19,625 nt of DNA from CAZGSN01 sp964371655 (GCA_964371655.1 CAYJOD010000107.1:1-19625), one strand, 5' to 3'. Counted from the first letter of the stretch, positions 8,199 through 15,759 are shown. Made by a program: numbers and translations. The notes: generated from the sequence alone by a model not told the origin.

Positions 8199-8370
8199 CG
8201 ACTTCCCGGCTTTGCCCAACAATTCGTCGAGCCCGTGTGCAAGTAACACGCGGACCGTTTGGAGTTCCGCCTTTAGGCGGTGCCAATTGGAACGCTGGCA
8301 TTCCGCTGAGGCCGCCTAAAGGCGGAACTCCGAACCCGGAACCGAATTGTTGGGCAAAGCTCGACTTCCC
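8199..8370. mobile_element. MITE-like element: nested perfect inverted repeats with 9-bp flanking direct repeats
   Basis: Terminal inverted repeats of 18 bp (GCTTTGCCCAACAATTCG at 8209-8226, complement at 8343-8360) are perfect. A second, inner pair of 20 bp at 8261-8280 and 8312-8331 (beginning GGAGTTCCGCC) is also perfect, around a 31-base loop. The identical 9-mer CGACTTCCC lies just outside both ends, at 8199-8207 and 8362-8370, as expected for a target-site duplication. There is no room for a transposase (about 154 bp inside), so any movement would need one supplied in trans. The outer end shares GGCTTTGCCC with the neighbouring repeat at 7887. It ends 35 bp before the start of the glycosyltransferase gene and so could affect its expression. 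Confidence 0.65.
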
Positions 8371-8404
8371 TTTGCCGGCTGCATCTGCCACCTAGGCGGC
8401 CAGG

Positions 8405-9535
8405 ATGACATGGTTGCTGTTCCTCGTTGCTGTTCTCTGGCTGGGTTACGCGTTGCTCGGACGTCGATGGCGCATCGAGCCGCAGCTCGACGCACCTTTG
8501 CATGCGCCGTTTGCGGCGTCGGTGATTGCGATTGTCCCGGCCCGCAACGAGGCCGCCGAATTGCCGCAGACCCTGGCGGCGCTGCTTTCGCAATCGCATC
8601 GGAACCTGAGGGTCGTTCTCGTCGACGATCATTCGACCGACGGCACCGCCGACGTGGCGCGCCAGCTGGCAGCCGAGCTCGGTGCCGCGGAGCGCTTGAT
8701 CGTGTTGGCGTCGGCTGAGCTGGCGCCGGGGTGGACGGGCAAGGTCTGGGCACAACAGCAGGGCGTCGAGGAAGCCAAGCGGCGCGGTGCGGAGTGGCTA
8801 TGGTTCACCGACGCCGACATTCGACACGACCGTGACGTGCTGCAGCGACTGCTCAGCACCGCCGACTTCCGTCGCCGCGATTTCGTGTCGGTCATGGCGC
8901 GACTGCGCTGCAGCACCGGCTTCGAGAAGCTGCTGATCCCGGCGTTCACCTACTTCTTCGCCGGCCTCTATTCCTTCCATCGGACCGGTGACGACACGTC
9001 GACGCTTGGCGCCGCCGCCGGCGGGTGCATGTTGGTGCGGGCGCCGGCGCTCGAGCGCGCCGGTGGAATCGAAGCGATTCGCGACGCCGTCATCGACGAC
9101 GTGGCGCTGGGGAGCGCCTGCAAGAGCAGCGGTGCGCGCCTGTGGCTAGGTTATGACGACGGGGTCAACTCGACGCGTGGCTACGACACGCTCGCGAGCA
9201 TTTGGAGCATGGTGGCGCGCAGCGCCTACACCCAGCTCAACTACAACCCTCTCGCTCTGGTCGGCTGCGTGCTTGGGCTCGCCTTCGTGTTCCTGTTTCC
9301 CGTCTTCGCTGTGCTGGTTGCGGCCGGGTGGAGTTGGTGGCTCGGCCTCATCGCCTACGCGGCGATGGTGCGAACCTATTACCCGATGGTCACCTACTTA
9401 GGCTGCTCCGGGTGGTGGGCGCTGCTGCTGCCGGTTGCCGCGGTGCTGTATGCCGGCATGACGATCACGTCGGCGTGGCGTTTTCACAGCGGTGCCGGCA
9501 ACGCCTGGAAAGGGCGCGCCTACGATACCGCCTGA
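8405..9535 (+). CDS. hpnB: Hopanoid-type glycosyltransferase, family 2 (HpnB-like)
   Basis: This 376-residue membrane-bound GT2 enzyme has an N-terminal TM helix (residues 3-18). The GT-A nucleotide-binding core follows, with IAIVPARNEA (42-50), VLVDDHSTDGTAD (71-83), the family-typical GWTGKVWAQQQG (109-120) and the metal-binding DxD in FTDADI (D136, D138). It ends in a hydrophobic region at 280-360 with about three TM helices. This order, length and the W-G-K-W-A-x-x-Q-G segment match the hopene-associated HpnB group. HpnB-like proteins are thought to glycosylate or modify hopanoid or related membrane lipids, but the reaction is poorly defined. No squalene-hopene cyclase or other hpn gene lies in the window, so the hopanoid link is inferred from similarity only. 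The ATG at 8405 has only a weak GGCCAGG upstream. A MITE-like element ends 35 bp upstream. Confidence 0.75.
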   Translation: MTWLLFLVAVLWLGYALLGRRWRIEPQLDAPLHAPFAASVIAIVPARNEAAELPQTLAALLSQSHRNLRVVLVDDHSTDGTADVARQLAAELGAAERLIVLASAELAPGWTGKVWAQQQGVEEAKRRGAEWLWFTDADIRHDRDVLQRLLSTADFRRRDFVSVMARLRCSTGFEKLLIPAFTYFFAGLYSFHRTGDDTSTLGAAAGGCMLVRAPALERAGGIEAIRDAVIDDVALGSACKSSGARLWLGYDDGVNSTRGYDTLASIWSMVARSAYTQLNYNPLALVGCVLGLAFVFLFPVFAVLVAAGWSWWLGLIAYAAMVRTYYPMVTYLGCSGWWALLLPVAAVLYAGMTITSAWRFHSGAGNAWKGRAYDTA

Positions 9536-9883
9536 TCACTCTCTGCCTCGAAGAGCAGCGGTCGGAAATTCCGCGGCTAGTCACGGTGCTGAGGAACTCG
9601 AGCCGTGGAAACCGCAGGAGACACCCTCAGCGCGCTTCTCCCTTCCCGGAATCTTTCTTGACCCAATCCCCGAAAGTATGGAATACGAAACGCGATGCGT
9701 ACCCACAGGTGAATCGGATTCAACCTTCGTCAGCAAGCGCCGCGTTCATGGTCCGCCACCAACCTGAGGCGCCCGGGCACCCGTCACGCTTCCAAGGCGT
9801 GACCGCGGCTGCGCCCAATAGTTTAGCCGAGGCCTGCTCGCACCCGGATCTGCGTCATATTCGCGCCCAGTAGGAAGTTTCTG
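9536..9883. other. Intergenic region upstream of the aminotransferase operon
   Basis: These 348 bp hold no convincing gene. A TTGACC hexamer at 9658-9663 is followed at 17 bases by a poor -10 (GAATAC), so a promoter here is only possible. A perfect 7-bp stem with a 7-base loop lies at 9783-9803 (GTCACGC / GCGTGAC). It looks like an anticodon arm, but no other tRNA part accompanies it. AGGAAG at 9872-9877 is the ribosome-binding site of the next gene. Confidence 0.4.
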
Positions 9884-11047
9884 GTGGTCGATCGTTTGCC
9901 GAAACCGCTACCCCCGGATCGGGCCGATGTGGAGCCGGTGCCATGGGTGCGGCCTGTCTTCGAGGTGGACGAGACCCTGATCTCCGATATTCGGGTGGCG
10001 TTGTCGACGGGACGAGTGACCAACAATGGTCCGCATCTACTCGATTTCGAGCGACGACTTGCGAGCTACCTGGGCGTCGAGGACTGTGTCGCCGTATCGT
10101 CCGGGAGCGCGGCCCTGCTGCTGGCGACGCGCACGCTCGGCATCAATGGGGCCAAGGCCGTGCTCCCGTCGTTCACCTTCATGGCCACCTTGAACGCGAT
10201 CGTACACGGCGGCATGACTCCCGTGTTCTGTGACATCGAGCCCGACACCTGGACCCTCAGCCCGACCCACCTGAGCCAGCTGTTGGCGGCGGATCCAACG
10301 ATTCGGCTCGTCGTCCCGGTGAACGTTTTCGGGGTGCCACCAGATTTGACAGCGATCCGCCGGCTCTTGGAAGGGACCGCTGTCACCCTGATGTTGGACA
10401 ACGCCCACGGCGTCGGCACCGAGCAAGAGGGCGTACGCTGTGCGCCCGAGCCGCTGCTACAGACGTACAGCTTCCACGCCACCAAGACGCTGCCCGCCGT
10501 CGAGGGTGGGGCGGTGGTGGCCTCCGACCCGCGCCTGCTCGCCGACATCAGGCGCCTGCGCAATCACGGGATCGCCAGCGATCCTCTGGCGTCGACGCCG
10601 GGATTCAACGTAAAGATGAGCGAGCTGCATGCTGCGGTGGCGTTGCGCTCGCTGCAGAGCCTGGACGCCGCGCTCGCGCGTCGACGGCAGTATGCGACGC
10701 GCCTGCGTCGGGTGCTGAGCGAAGAATGCGCGGCGGCGTTTACCGCGCAGCGGATACCGGATTCGATCCACTCCAACTTCCAGAACCTCGGGGTTCTGTA
10801 CCGCGGCGGCAAGCCAGAGGACGTGACTGCCATTCAGGCAATGCTCGCGACCGATGGCATCGAGACGCGTCGTTATTTCTGGCCGCCGCTGCACGACTTG
10901 GAAGCCTATCGCGGCCGCTCCTCCTTGCCCGTCACCGACGCGGTCGCCCGCGCCGTGCTCTGCCTGCCGCTGCACAGCCGCATGGAACCCGAGGTCTTGG
11001 AGCGCATCGCGGGCGCGCTGCGCCGCGTGGCCTCGGAGATCGAATAG
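9884..11047 (+). CDS. DegT/DnrJ/EryC1/StrS-family sugar aminotransferase (PLP)
   Basis: The product is 387 residues, starting at GTG 9884 with AGGAAG seven bases upstream. Fold-type I aminotransferase landmarks are clear: GRVTNNGPHLLDFERRLA (43-60), the cofactor-phosphate loop VSSGSAALLLATRTLG (71-86), LPSFTFMATLNAI (94-106), FCDIEPDTWTL, the pyridine-nitrogen aspartate in LDNAHGVGTE (D172), and the Schiff-base lysine K201 in SFHATKTLPAVEGGAV. Members transfer an amino group, usually from glutamate, to a keto group of a nucleotide-linked sugar (ArnB, DesI/DesV, PerA and relatives). DNAHG replaces the more usual EDAAH, a small divergence. It sits directly before a polyprenyl-phosphate glycosyltransferase gene (stop and start adjoin), suggesting that the amino sugar is then attached to a lipid carrier. 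The exact sugar cannot be told. Confidence 0.92.
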   Translation: MVDRLPKPLPPDRADVEPVPWVRPVFEVDETLISDIRVALSTGRVTNNGPHLLDFERRLASYLGVEDCVAVSSGSAALLLATRTLGINGAKAVLPSFTFMATLNAIVHGGMTPVFCDIEPDTWTLSPTHLSQLLAADPTIRLVVPVNVFGVPPDLTAIRRLLEGTAVTLMLDNAHGVGTEQEGVRCAPEPLLQTYSFHATKTLPAVEGGAVVASDPRLLADIRRLRNHGIASDPLASTPGFNVKMSELHAAVALRSLQSLDAALARRRQYATRLRRVLSEECAAAFTAQRIPDSIHSNFQNLGVLYRGGKPEDVTAIQAMLATDGIETRRYFWPPLHDLEAYRGRSSLPVTDAVARAVLCLPLHSRMEPEVLERIAGALRRVASEIE

Positions 11048-11929
11048 ATGACGCCGACGACGCTGAGCATCGTGGCGCCGGTCTACAACGAGGCTCGCAT
11101 CTTGCCCGAGCTCGTCGCGCGTTGCACGCAGGCGGCGCAGCAGCGCAATCTCCCTTTTGAGATCGTGATCGTCGACGATGCGAGCACCGATGACACCCCG
11201 ACGTTGCTCGCGAGCCTGGCGCGTGACGGGCGCGTGCGCCAACGCCGGTTAGCGTCCAACGCCGGACAGTTTCGTGCGACGCAGGCCGGTCTACGGGAAG
11301 CCCGTGGACTCTGGATCGTGGTCCTCGACGGCGACTTGCAGGATCCACCCGAGTACATCCCGCAACTGGTGGACGCCCTGTCTGCGGCGGCCCCTTCGGT
11401 TGTGGCGGTGCTGGCGGTGAAGTCGCGCCGCGATGACCCAATCGCGTTCATGATAGGCCAATCCGTATTCCATCGGTTGCAGCACGTTCTGAGTCGGGTG
11501 CCCTTGCCGCGCGGCGCCGGAAGCTATTGCATCCTGCGCCGGGCGGTCGCCCGCCGAGTCGCCATGGCGGATCTGCGGCAGGCCAACTTGGCTGCTGTCG
11601 TTGCGGTCGCAGCGTCTGCCCTGGGCGGCGACCTGGTCACCGTCCCCTACGAGAAGGGCCGGCGCTACGATGAAAGTGGCCGCGTCGGCTGGCGCGGGCT
11701 GGTCGCCGAAGCAATCGGCTCACTGGCCGTAACCGGGGCCCTATCGCGGCTGTTGGGCGTGGCAGCGCTTGCTCTTGCGGCAAGCGGGTTGGCGGCTCGC
11801 GGTTATCCGGCGGGTCGATGGGCGCTGCTCGCTGGCAGCGCATTCGCTGCCAGCTTGTCGTTTAGGGTAGGGCGGGGGATCAGACGCTCTCTGGCCAGGA
11901 TGCGGACGGCGACGGACATCGAATCGTGA
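11048..11929 (+). CDS. DPM1/ArnC-like polyprenyl-phosphate glycosyltransferase (GT2)
   Basis: This 293-residue protein has a GT-A domain: LSIVAPVYNEA (6-16), IVDDASTDDT (41-50), the segment NAGQFRATQAGLREARG (71-87) and VVLDGDLQDPPE (91-102), where D94 and D96 are the metal-binding pair. DLQDPPE and the later EKGRRYDESGRVGW (202-215) are hallmarks of the group that includes ArnC, GtrB and dolichol-phosphate mannosyltransferase. These enzymes move a sugar from a nucleotide donor to a polyprenyl phosphate at the inner face of the membrane. Two hydrophobic helices (about 234-251 and 257-273) anchor the C-terminus, as in GtrB/ArnC. The ATG follows the TAG of the aminotransferase gene with no gap, and the 3' end overlaps the next start, so the three genes form one operon. 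Donor and lipid are inferred from the family. Confidence 0.9.
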   Translation: MTPTTLSIVAPVYNEARILPELVARCTQAAQQRNLPFEIVIVDDASTDDTPTLLASLARDGRVRQRRLASNAGQFRATQAGLREARGLWIVVLDGDLQDPPEYIPQLVDALSAAAPSVVAVLAVKSRRDDPIAFMIGQSVFHRLQHVLSRVPLPRGAGSYCILRRAVARRVAMADLRQANLAAVVAVAASALGGDLVTVPYEKGRRYDESGRVGWRGLVAEAIGSLAVTGALSRLLGVAALALAASGLAARGYPAGRWALLAGSAFAASLSFRVGRGIRRSLARMRTATDIES

Positions 11930-13629
11930 TGAATGCCCGCAATCCGGCCGCGATTGCGTGGCTCATAGCGAACGGCGTCGCCCTGCTGCTGTTGCTGCTG
12001 GTGCTCGGCGGATGGGCGCGTTCGCAACCGCAAGTGCGCCGCCATGCGATTGCAGGAACCGTGTGCGTGACGCTGGCGCTCGCTCTCCTGCTCATGCTGT
12101 TCAAGAGCACCGACGTTCCGACGGGGTGGATCACGGTTCTCATGGAAGGCGGTAGCATCCGGAACGTCCAACAGTTGTACGGACAGGGCGCCCACTTCGG
12201 CAGGGGATTTTACTTCCTGGCTTATTGGCTTTGCGGCCACGACGTCACCACGTTGCCCGCCGTGGTCCATGCCAACCTGTGCCTGGCGGCGATCAACACG
12301 ATCATCTTCTTCTTTCTGGCCAGCTATGTGCTGCGATCGTGGTGGACCGGCCTCCTCTTCGCCCTTGGCTACGTATGCAATCTGAGCACGTTGCACGCGG
12401 CCTTCTCCGAAACGCCGGCGATGTTATGGGCCACGCACTTCTGGCTCGGCTGCGTTGCGGCCGCGGTGATCGACGACGATGCCAACACCACCATCCGGCT
12501 GCGATGGTTGGCGTTTCTTTGCCTCGCTCTGCTCGCGGTGCTGGCCACGCTACTCCGCGGCGAATTCGTGGTGCTCGCTGCCCCAGCCGTGGCGGTTGCT
12601 CTCGTGAAGCTGGTCGGCGGGGAACCCGCATTGCGACAGGCCGCCCGCAGCGGCGGGCGGTTTCTCGGCGCCATCGTGGCCGGGCCGTTCTCGGTGTTCT
12701 TGCTGGTCGCTGGCGCACTCGCCTTGTGGGAGCTCGTGCCTTGGCCCGAGGGCACTGTGGGATGGGCGATTGCTGGTCTCCGTCCCTTGAACCTGTCGTT
12801 CTTGAACATGGAATCGACGCTGGCGGTCATCCTTCCCCTCGGGCTTGTGGCGCTGTTCGTTCTCGGGATGGTGCACGCGACTCGACAATGGGTCTCCTTC
12901 CTTCTCCTGCCGGTGGCGCTGTTGATCCTAGTCAAGGTTTACACCCGTGCGTCACACGGGGTGCTCTTCGAGCGCCTTCGCTACTTGACCTTCCTCACCC
13001 CCGCGGTGCTCCTCGTATCGCTCTTCGGGTTTCGTGAGCTCTCCGGTTGGGCGCAACGGTGGACCTGGCCGCCGTGGTGGAAGCGCCTGGCCGTATTGCT
13101 GCTGCTCATGACCCTCACCATTTGGCGGGTACCTGGCCCAAAGGAGATCTTCCGTCGACGTCATCAACTCCCCGGAGTCGCGACATCCGAGCTCCTCTTG
13201 GGTTGGAATCAGCAAACGGAGGTGCGGTATCTCGTCGATCTCGTCGCGCGCTATCCAAGGTGCGCCTTCCTGGTCAAGGTGGCGCCGAATGGGTGGGTGG
13301 TCGGCGACAAGACCGGGTATCAGTGGACGGCGTTCGGGGCTCCGATCTCTAGATATCACGTGAGACCGAATATCGACGGCAGCCTGGAGCAAGTCGCTAC
13401 GCAGCTCGCACCAGGGGCCGCATGCGTTTTCTTTTACCGGAGCCTGGACTGCGATCTCATCGGCTTCACCGGCTGCGAGGCTGAGACGCAAGGTCGGGCG
13501 GCGCTCGAGGAGCGGGTGCTGGAAAATCTGCCCTACAGCGACATCACCGAGTACGGGGCGCACCATGCGCAGATCCGCCTCGGCCTGTACCCGGTGATGC
13601 TACCGGGAGGAGGGGAACAGGCCCCCTAA
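11929..13629 (+). CDS. Polytopic membrane protein, GT-C glycosyltransferase-like topology
   Basis: This product of 566 residues begins at ATG 11929, which shares its A with the TGA of the upstream gene. A GTG at 11926 is the alternative. About twelve hydrophobic segments are seen (near 10-30, 42-59, 113-133, 140-160, 165-181, 192-208, 212-230, 247-270, 297-315, 321-337, 352-368, 386-399), followed by a soluble tail of about 165 residues. The build, with a first large external loop (60-112) and a soluble C-terminus, is that of lipid-linked-sugar-dependent GT-C enzymes such as ArnT or PMT. However, the usual acidic pair in the first loop is not clearly present, and no family could be named with certainty. 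Its place after an ArnC-like gene supports a role as the transferase, or possibly flippase, acting on the lipid-linked sugar. The tail carries four cysteines (CAF, CVFF, DCD, GCE). Confidence 0.7.
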   Translation: MNARNPAAIAWLIANGVALLLLLLVLGGWARSQPQVRRHAIAGTVCVTLALALLLMLFKSTDVPTGWITVLMEGGSIRNVQQLYGQGAHFGRGFYFLAYWLCGHDVTTLPAVVHANLCLAAINTIIFFFLASYVLRSWWTGLLFALGYVCNLSTLHAAFSETPAMLWATHFWLGCVAAAVIDDDANTTIRLRWLAFLCLALLAVLATLLRGEFVVLAAPAVAVALVKLVGGEPALRQAARSGGRFLGAIVAGPFSVFLLVAGALALWELVPWPEGTVGWAIAGLRPLNLSFLNMESTLAVILPLGLVALFVLGMVHATRQWVSFLLLPVALLILVKVYTRASHGVLFERLRYLTFLTPAVLLVSLFGFRELSGWAQRWTWPPWWKRLAVLLLLMTLTIWRVPGPKEIFRRRHQLPGVATSELLLGWNQQTEVRYLVDLVARYPRCAFLVKVAPNGWVVGDKTGYQWTAFGAPISRYHVRPNIDGSLEQVATQLAPGAACVFFYRSLDCDLIGFTGCEAETQGRAALEERVLENLPYSDITEYGAHHAQIRLGLYPVMLPGGGEQAP

Positions 13630-13973
13630 GCCGGCGTAGCCGGAACCAAGCGCGAGCAAGACGCGGAGACGCGGAGAGGGGAGACGCGGAGAAAGACCAT
13701 GTCAGAGCCCGTCCTTGCTCGCCTAAGAGATGGTCGCCCGATTGTTGCAGAATCGCACAGGATATTTCCCGTAAGGGACTAACATTCCGGAATGCCAAGG
13801 GGCCTGTCCGCTGCTGCCGTGGCCCTGGCCGTTGCGAGACACGACGTTGACGCGATCGTCGGCAAAGTGGTAGTAACTTTGAAGTGGTCCTATTAGGGTT
13901 CCGGTTTAGTCGTGGCGTGCTGTCGCGCTGGTAATTCCGCATAGTTGGTTGTTCGAGGAAGACGAGGAGTCCC
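13630..13973. other. Intergenic region with short GC-rich repeats
   Basis: Two bases after the upstream stop there is a small hairpin, CCGGC-GTA-GCCGG (13631-13643), without a T-run. ACGCGGAG occurs twice in tandem (13661-13668, 13669-13676) and a third time at 13684-13691. This purine-rich motif resembles acgcggaga-type spacers found repeatedly in environmental genomes (recollection only). The remaining sequence up to 13845 shows no gene. A possible promoter follows at 13847-13876, and GAGGAG at 13964-13969 is the next ribosome-binding site. Confidence 0.5.
13847..13876 (+). promoter_or_regulatory. Possible sigma70-like promoter for the cysteine-rich secreted protein
   Basis: TTGACG (13847-13852) is followed by an 18-base spacer and TAGTAA (13871-13876). 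The -35 box matches the consensus at five of six positions and the -10 at three of six. A start of transcription near 13883 would give a leader of about 90 bases. The call is weak and based on hexamers alone. Confidence 0.25.
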
Positions 13974-15077
13974 ATGTTCTCTCGCACTGCGTACCTGATC
14001 GTCCGCACCATCCGGCTAGCGTTTGCCGTGACTTTGCTGTTTGCGGGGTTCACGTGTCTCGGCGCCCCCGTACACAGCCAGACTCAACCTCCGACTGTGA
14101 GCGCTCCTGGTCCTACGCCGGCTGTGCAAGCCACCATGCCGACCGTGGCAACCACGCCCGCAGAGTCGCCCACGGCTGCGGCGGGCGACGCCGCGGCAGC
14201 GAAGGCGCGGCGCAAGGTTTGCGAAGCCTACGTCGAGGCCCTCTCCGGGCGCTCGAAGGACCCTGAGTTGCTGCGCAACCGCGAAGTGCAGGCGCTCGCT
14301 CTGCAGGTACCCGATCTTGTGATCTGCGGCGGTGTGGTGCGCGACTCCGACGCACAATGGTGCAAGCGTCTGTTGCCACCAGAGCACGGCCCGGACACAG
14401 AGTGTCGCCTGACGCAGGCCGTCTTTCATGAGCTGCATACCTACCCGCAAGGCCGCTCGTTCCTGTTCCATGAGCTCGATTGGGAGGAATGCAAAGCCAT
14501 ATCTAGCCTGCCGCCTACCTTCTGTGACGCGCTTCGCCAGGCTCTGCGCTCGGGTGATCCGAAGAGCTGCGCTCAGACGGGTGATGGTCAATCCCTCTGC
14601 CGTGCCTACCTGGGTCTCGACGCGTCTCTCTGCCGCGTCCAGGGAAAGGTAGGTGAGCTTGAGCTGCACGTCGCCGACTTTCCCAGAGTAAAAGAATCGG
14701 AGAAGGAAGAGGAAATGGAGGCGGACCTTCGGAAACTGGCGGGCGCTGGAGCCCGGGAAAAGCCGAAGGTGAAGTGGTGGCTTGAAGCGGCGTGCAAGGA
14801 CACGATCAAGAGCCGGGCATTTCTCTCAAAAGGATTGAAGGCGGCTGCGGAGTCAGGTTCACCGCGCGAGCGAGAGTTCGCAAAGGCGGCACTTGGGCAA
14901 GCCGATGCATGCGCGTCGTTCGCACAGGCCGCGATGGACGCGTGTATGAAGACCTCCATGCCGCCGACTGCGGCGACACCCGTTGCTGGAAAGCGCGTTG
15001 CGGCGACACCCGTCCCCGCGAAGTCGCCCCACCGCGGAGGTTCGCCAGGCCCGACTCCAGGGCAAAGAGGTCAGTAG
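13974..15077 (+). CDS. Exported cysteine-rich protein of unknown function
   Basis: This gene encodes 367 residues, with ATG 13974 preceded by GAGGAG at four bases. The N-terminus is a Sec-type signal peptide: RTAYLIVRTIR, a hydrophobic core at about 12-30 and a likely cut after APVHS (near 35). A Pro/Thr/Ala-rich linker follows (36-75), then a helical, charged domain with twelve cysteines in the mature part (ICGG, WCKR, ECRL, EECK, FCDA, SCAQ, LCRA, LCRV, ACKD, ACAS, ACMK and VCEA). An even number in an exported protein suggests disulfides. The end is again Pro/Ala/Lys-rich and holds a 10-codon repeat caused by a 15-bp direct repeat (14969-14983 and 14999-15013). No known family was recognised. 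It stands alone, downstream of the glycosylation operon and upstream of a decayed gene. Periplasmic or surface location is the only firm inference. Confidence 0.8.
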   Translation: MFSRTAYLIVRTIRLAFAVTLLFAGFTCLGAPVHSQTQPPTVSAPGPTPAVQATMPTVATTPAESPTAAAGDAAAAKARRKVCEAYVEALSGRSKDPELLRNREVQALALQVPDLVICGGVVRDSDAQWCKRLLPPEHGPDTECRLTQAVFHELHTYPQGRSFLFHELDWEECKAISSLPPTFCDALRQALRSGDPKSCAQTGDGQSLCRAYLGLDASLCRVQGKVGELELHVADFPRVKESEKEEEMEADLRKLAGAGAREKPKVKWWLEAACKDTIKSRAFLSKGLKAAAESGSPREREFAKAALGQADACASFAQAAMDACMKTSMPPTAATPVAGKRVAATPVPAKSPHRGGSPGPTPGQRGQ

Positions 15078-15592
15078 CAGTTATCGAACACGGCCTTACA
15101 GGCCTCTAGGTTGTCGTCTGCCCCGGTGCGCGCCAAGTTCGGGCCGGTTCCCGCTGTCCTCGTAAGGAGATCCGTGCGCATCTCCGCCCAGTAACCCTCC
15201 ATGGGTGGTGCGGGGAGGGCGCAGCGTGGCTGCCTTCGTCGACGCTGCCGTATCGTGAATCTCGGCCAACTGCACATCGGCCCATTGTTCGCTTACCTTG
15301 CGATACGCCTCTATCTCCCGGCGGAACTCACGATCGGCTTCGCTTCGCTCTGTTGGCGCACGGCAGCTAGTTGGTCAGGGCTGACAAGCCGCGAGCGCGT
15401 CTGTTGTGCCTGGGCCGAGGTCACAAAGTATTAGGGGCCATGACGTGCCTCGTCATCATCGCAGCACGCGCACCACGTACCCGTCGCGCTCTTCATCCAG
15501 CCCTCCGAAACCGAGGCACGTCGCATCGCACGTGGGCGCGAAAGCTCAGCTGCCAGGCGTTCAACTTTCCTGGGAGCTGTCGAGCCTTCTGC
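15071..15592 (-). pseudogene. Decayed minus-strand gene, DUF6788-like (mobile-DNA-associated) protein
   Basis: Reading leftward from ATG 15592, which has GAGGAGG just upstream, one finds MAEGSTAPRKVERLAAELSR, then RRASVSEGWMK, a cysteine-containing CACCDDDEARHGP, and a TAA stop at 15431-15433. The same frame continues with YFVTSAQAQQTRSRLVSPDQLAAVRQQSEA. After a frameshift near 15345 the reading goes on as REFRREIEAYRKVSEQW and LAEIHDTAAS. After a second shift near 15220 it ends as EGYWAEMRTDLLTRT up to TGA at 15071. The series of xRRxS, cysteine cluster, HGP-[Y]Y, LxxxQxxxVRxxxExxREFRxxIExYR is that of small DUF6788-type proteins often found beside transposases. The stop replaces the expected Tyr of HGPYY. 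The last segment is less surely part of the same gene. Family recall was not checked by a search. Confidence 0.5.
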
Positions 15593-15704
15593 CATCACTA
15601 CCTCCTCGGTCTTACGGCATAGCATGCCGAAACGCAGAGAAAGGCAGCCCTGCTTCTGGCAACGATTTCACTTTCCTATCGTGCACCCCAGCCAGTGCGA
15701 TCGG

Positions 15705-15734
15705 TTGCCACGACGCACACTCTCGTGTACTAAT
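15705..15734 (+). promoter_or_regulatory. Likely promoter of the halogenase gene
   Basis: TTGCCA (15705-15710; five of six -35 positions) is followed by an extended -10 element TG-T-ACTAAT (15726-15734; four of six positions) at 18-base spacing, or TACTAA at 17. Transcription would begin near 15741, which lies past the first ATG (15739) and gives a leader of about 19 bases for the second ATG at 15760. It therefore helps choose the start of the gene. Confidence 0.4.
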
Positions 15735-15759
15735 CTCCATGATTCCATCCGAGAGTTCG

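Noticed and set aside
8099..8395. Frames on both strands giving GVPPLGG / PPKGGTPN peptides
   Set aside because: Both strands yield the same peptide because the DNA is an inverted repeat. This is a repeat by-product, not a protein.
9783..9803. Anticodon-arm-like hairpin (7-bp stem, loop TTCCAAG)
   Set aside because: No T-arm with GTTCRA, no acceptor stem and no D-arm lie at the right distances, so it is not a tRNA and too short to call a tRNA remnant.
13631..13643. Hairpin after the membrane-protein gene as a terminator
   Set aside because: The stem has only five pairs and no T-run follows.
13661..13691. ACGCGGAG copies as a CRISPR-like array
   Set aside because: Only three 8-bp copies, two directly adjoining, without regular spacers or any cas gene.
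15406..15759. N-terminal extension of the halogenase by up to 118 residues
   Set aside because: The extension lacks family similarity, overlaps the decayed minus-strand gene, and the probable promoter lies inside it.
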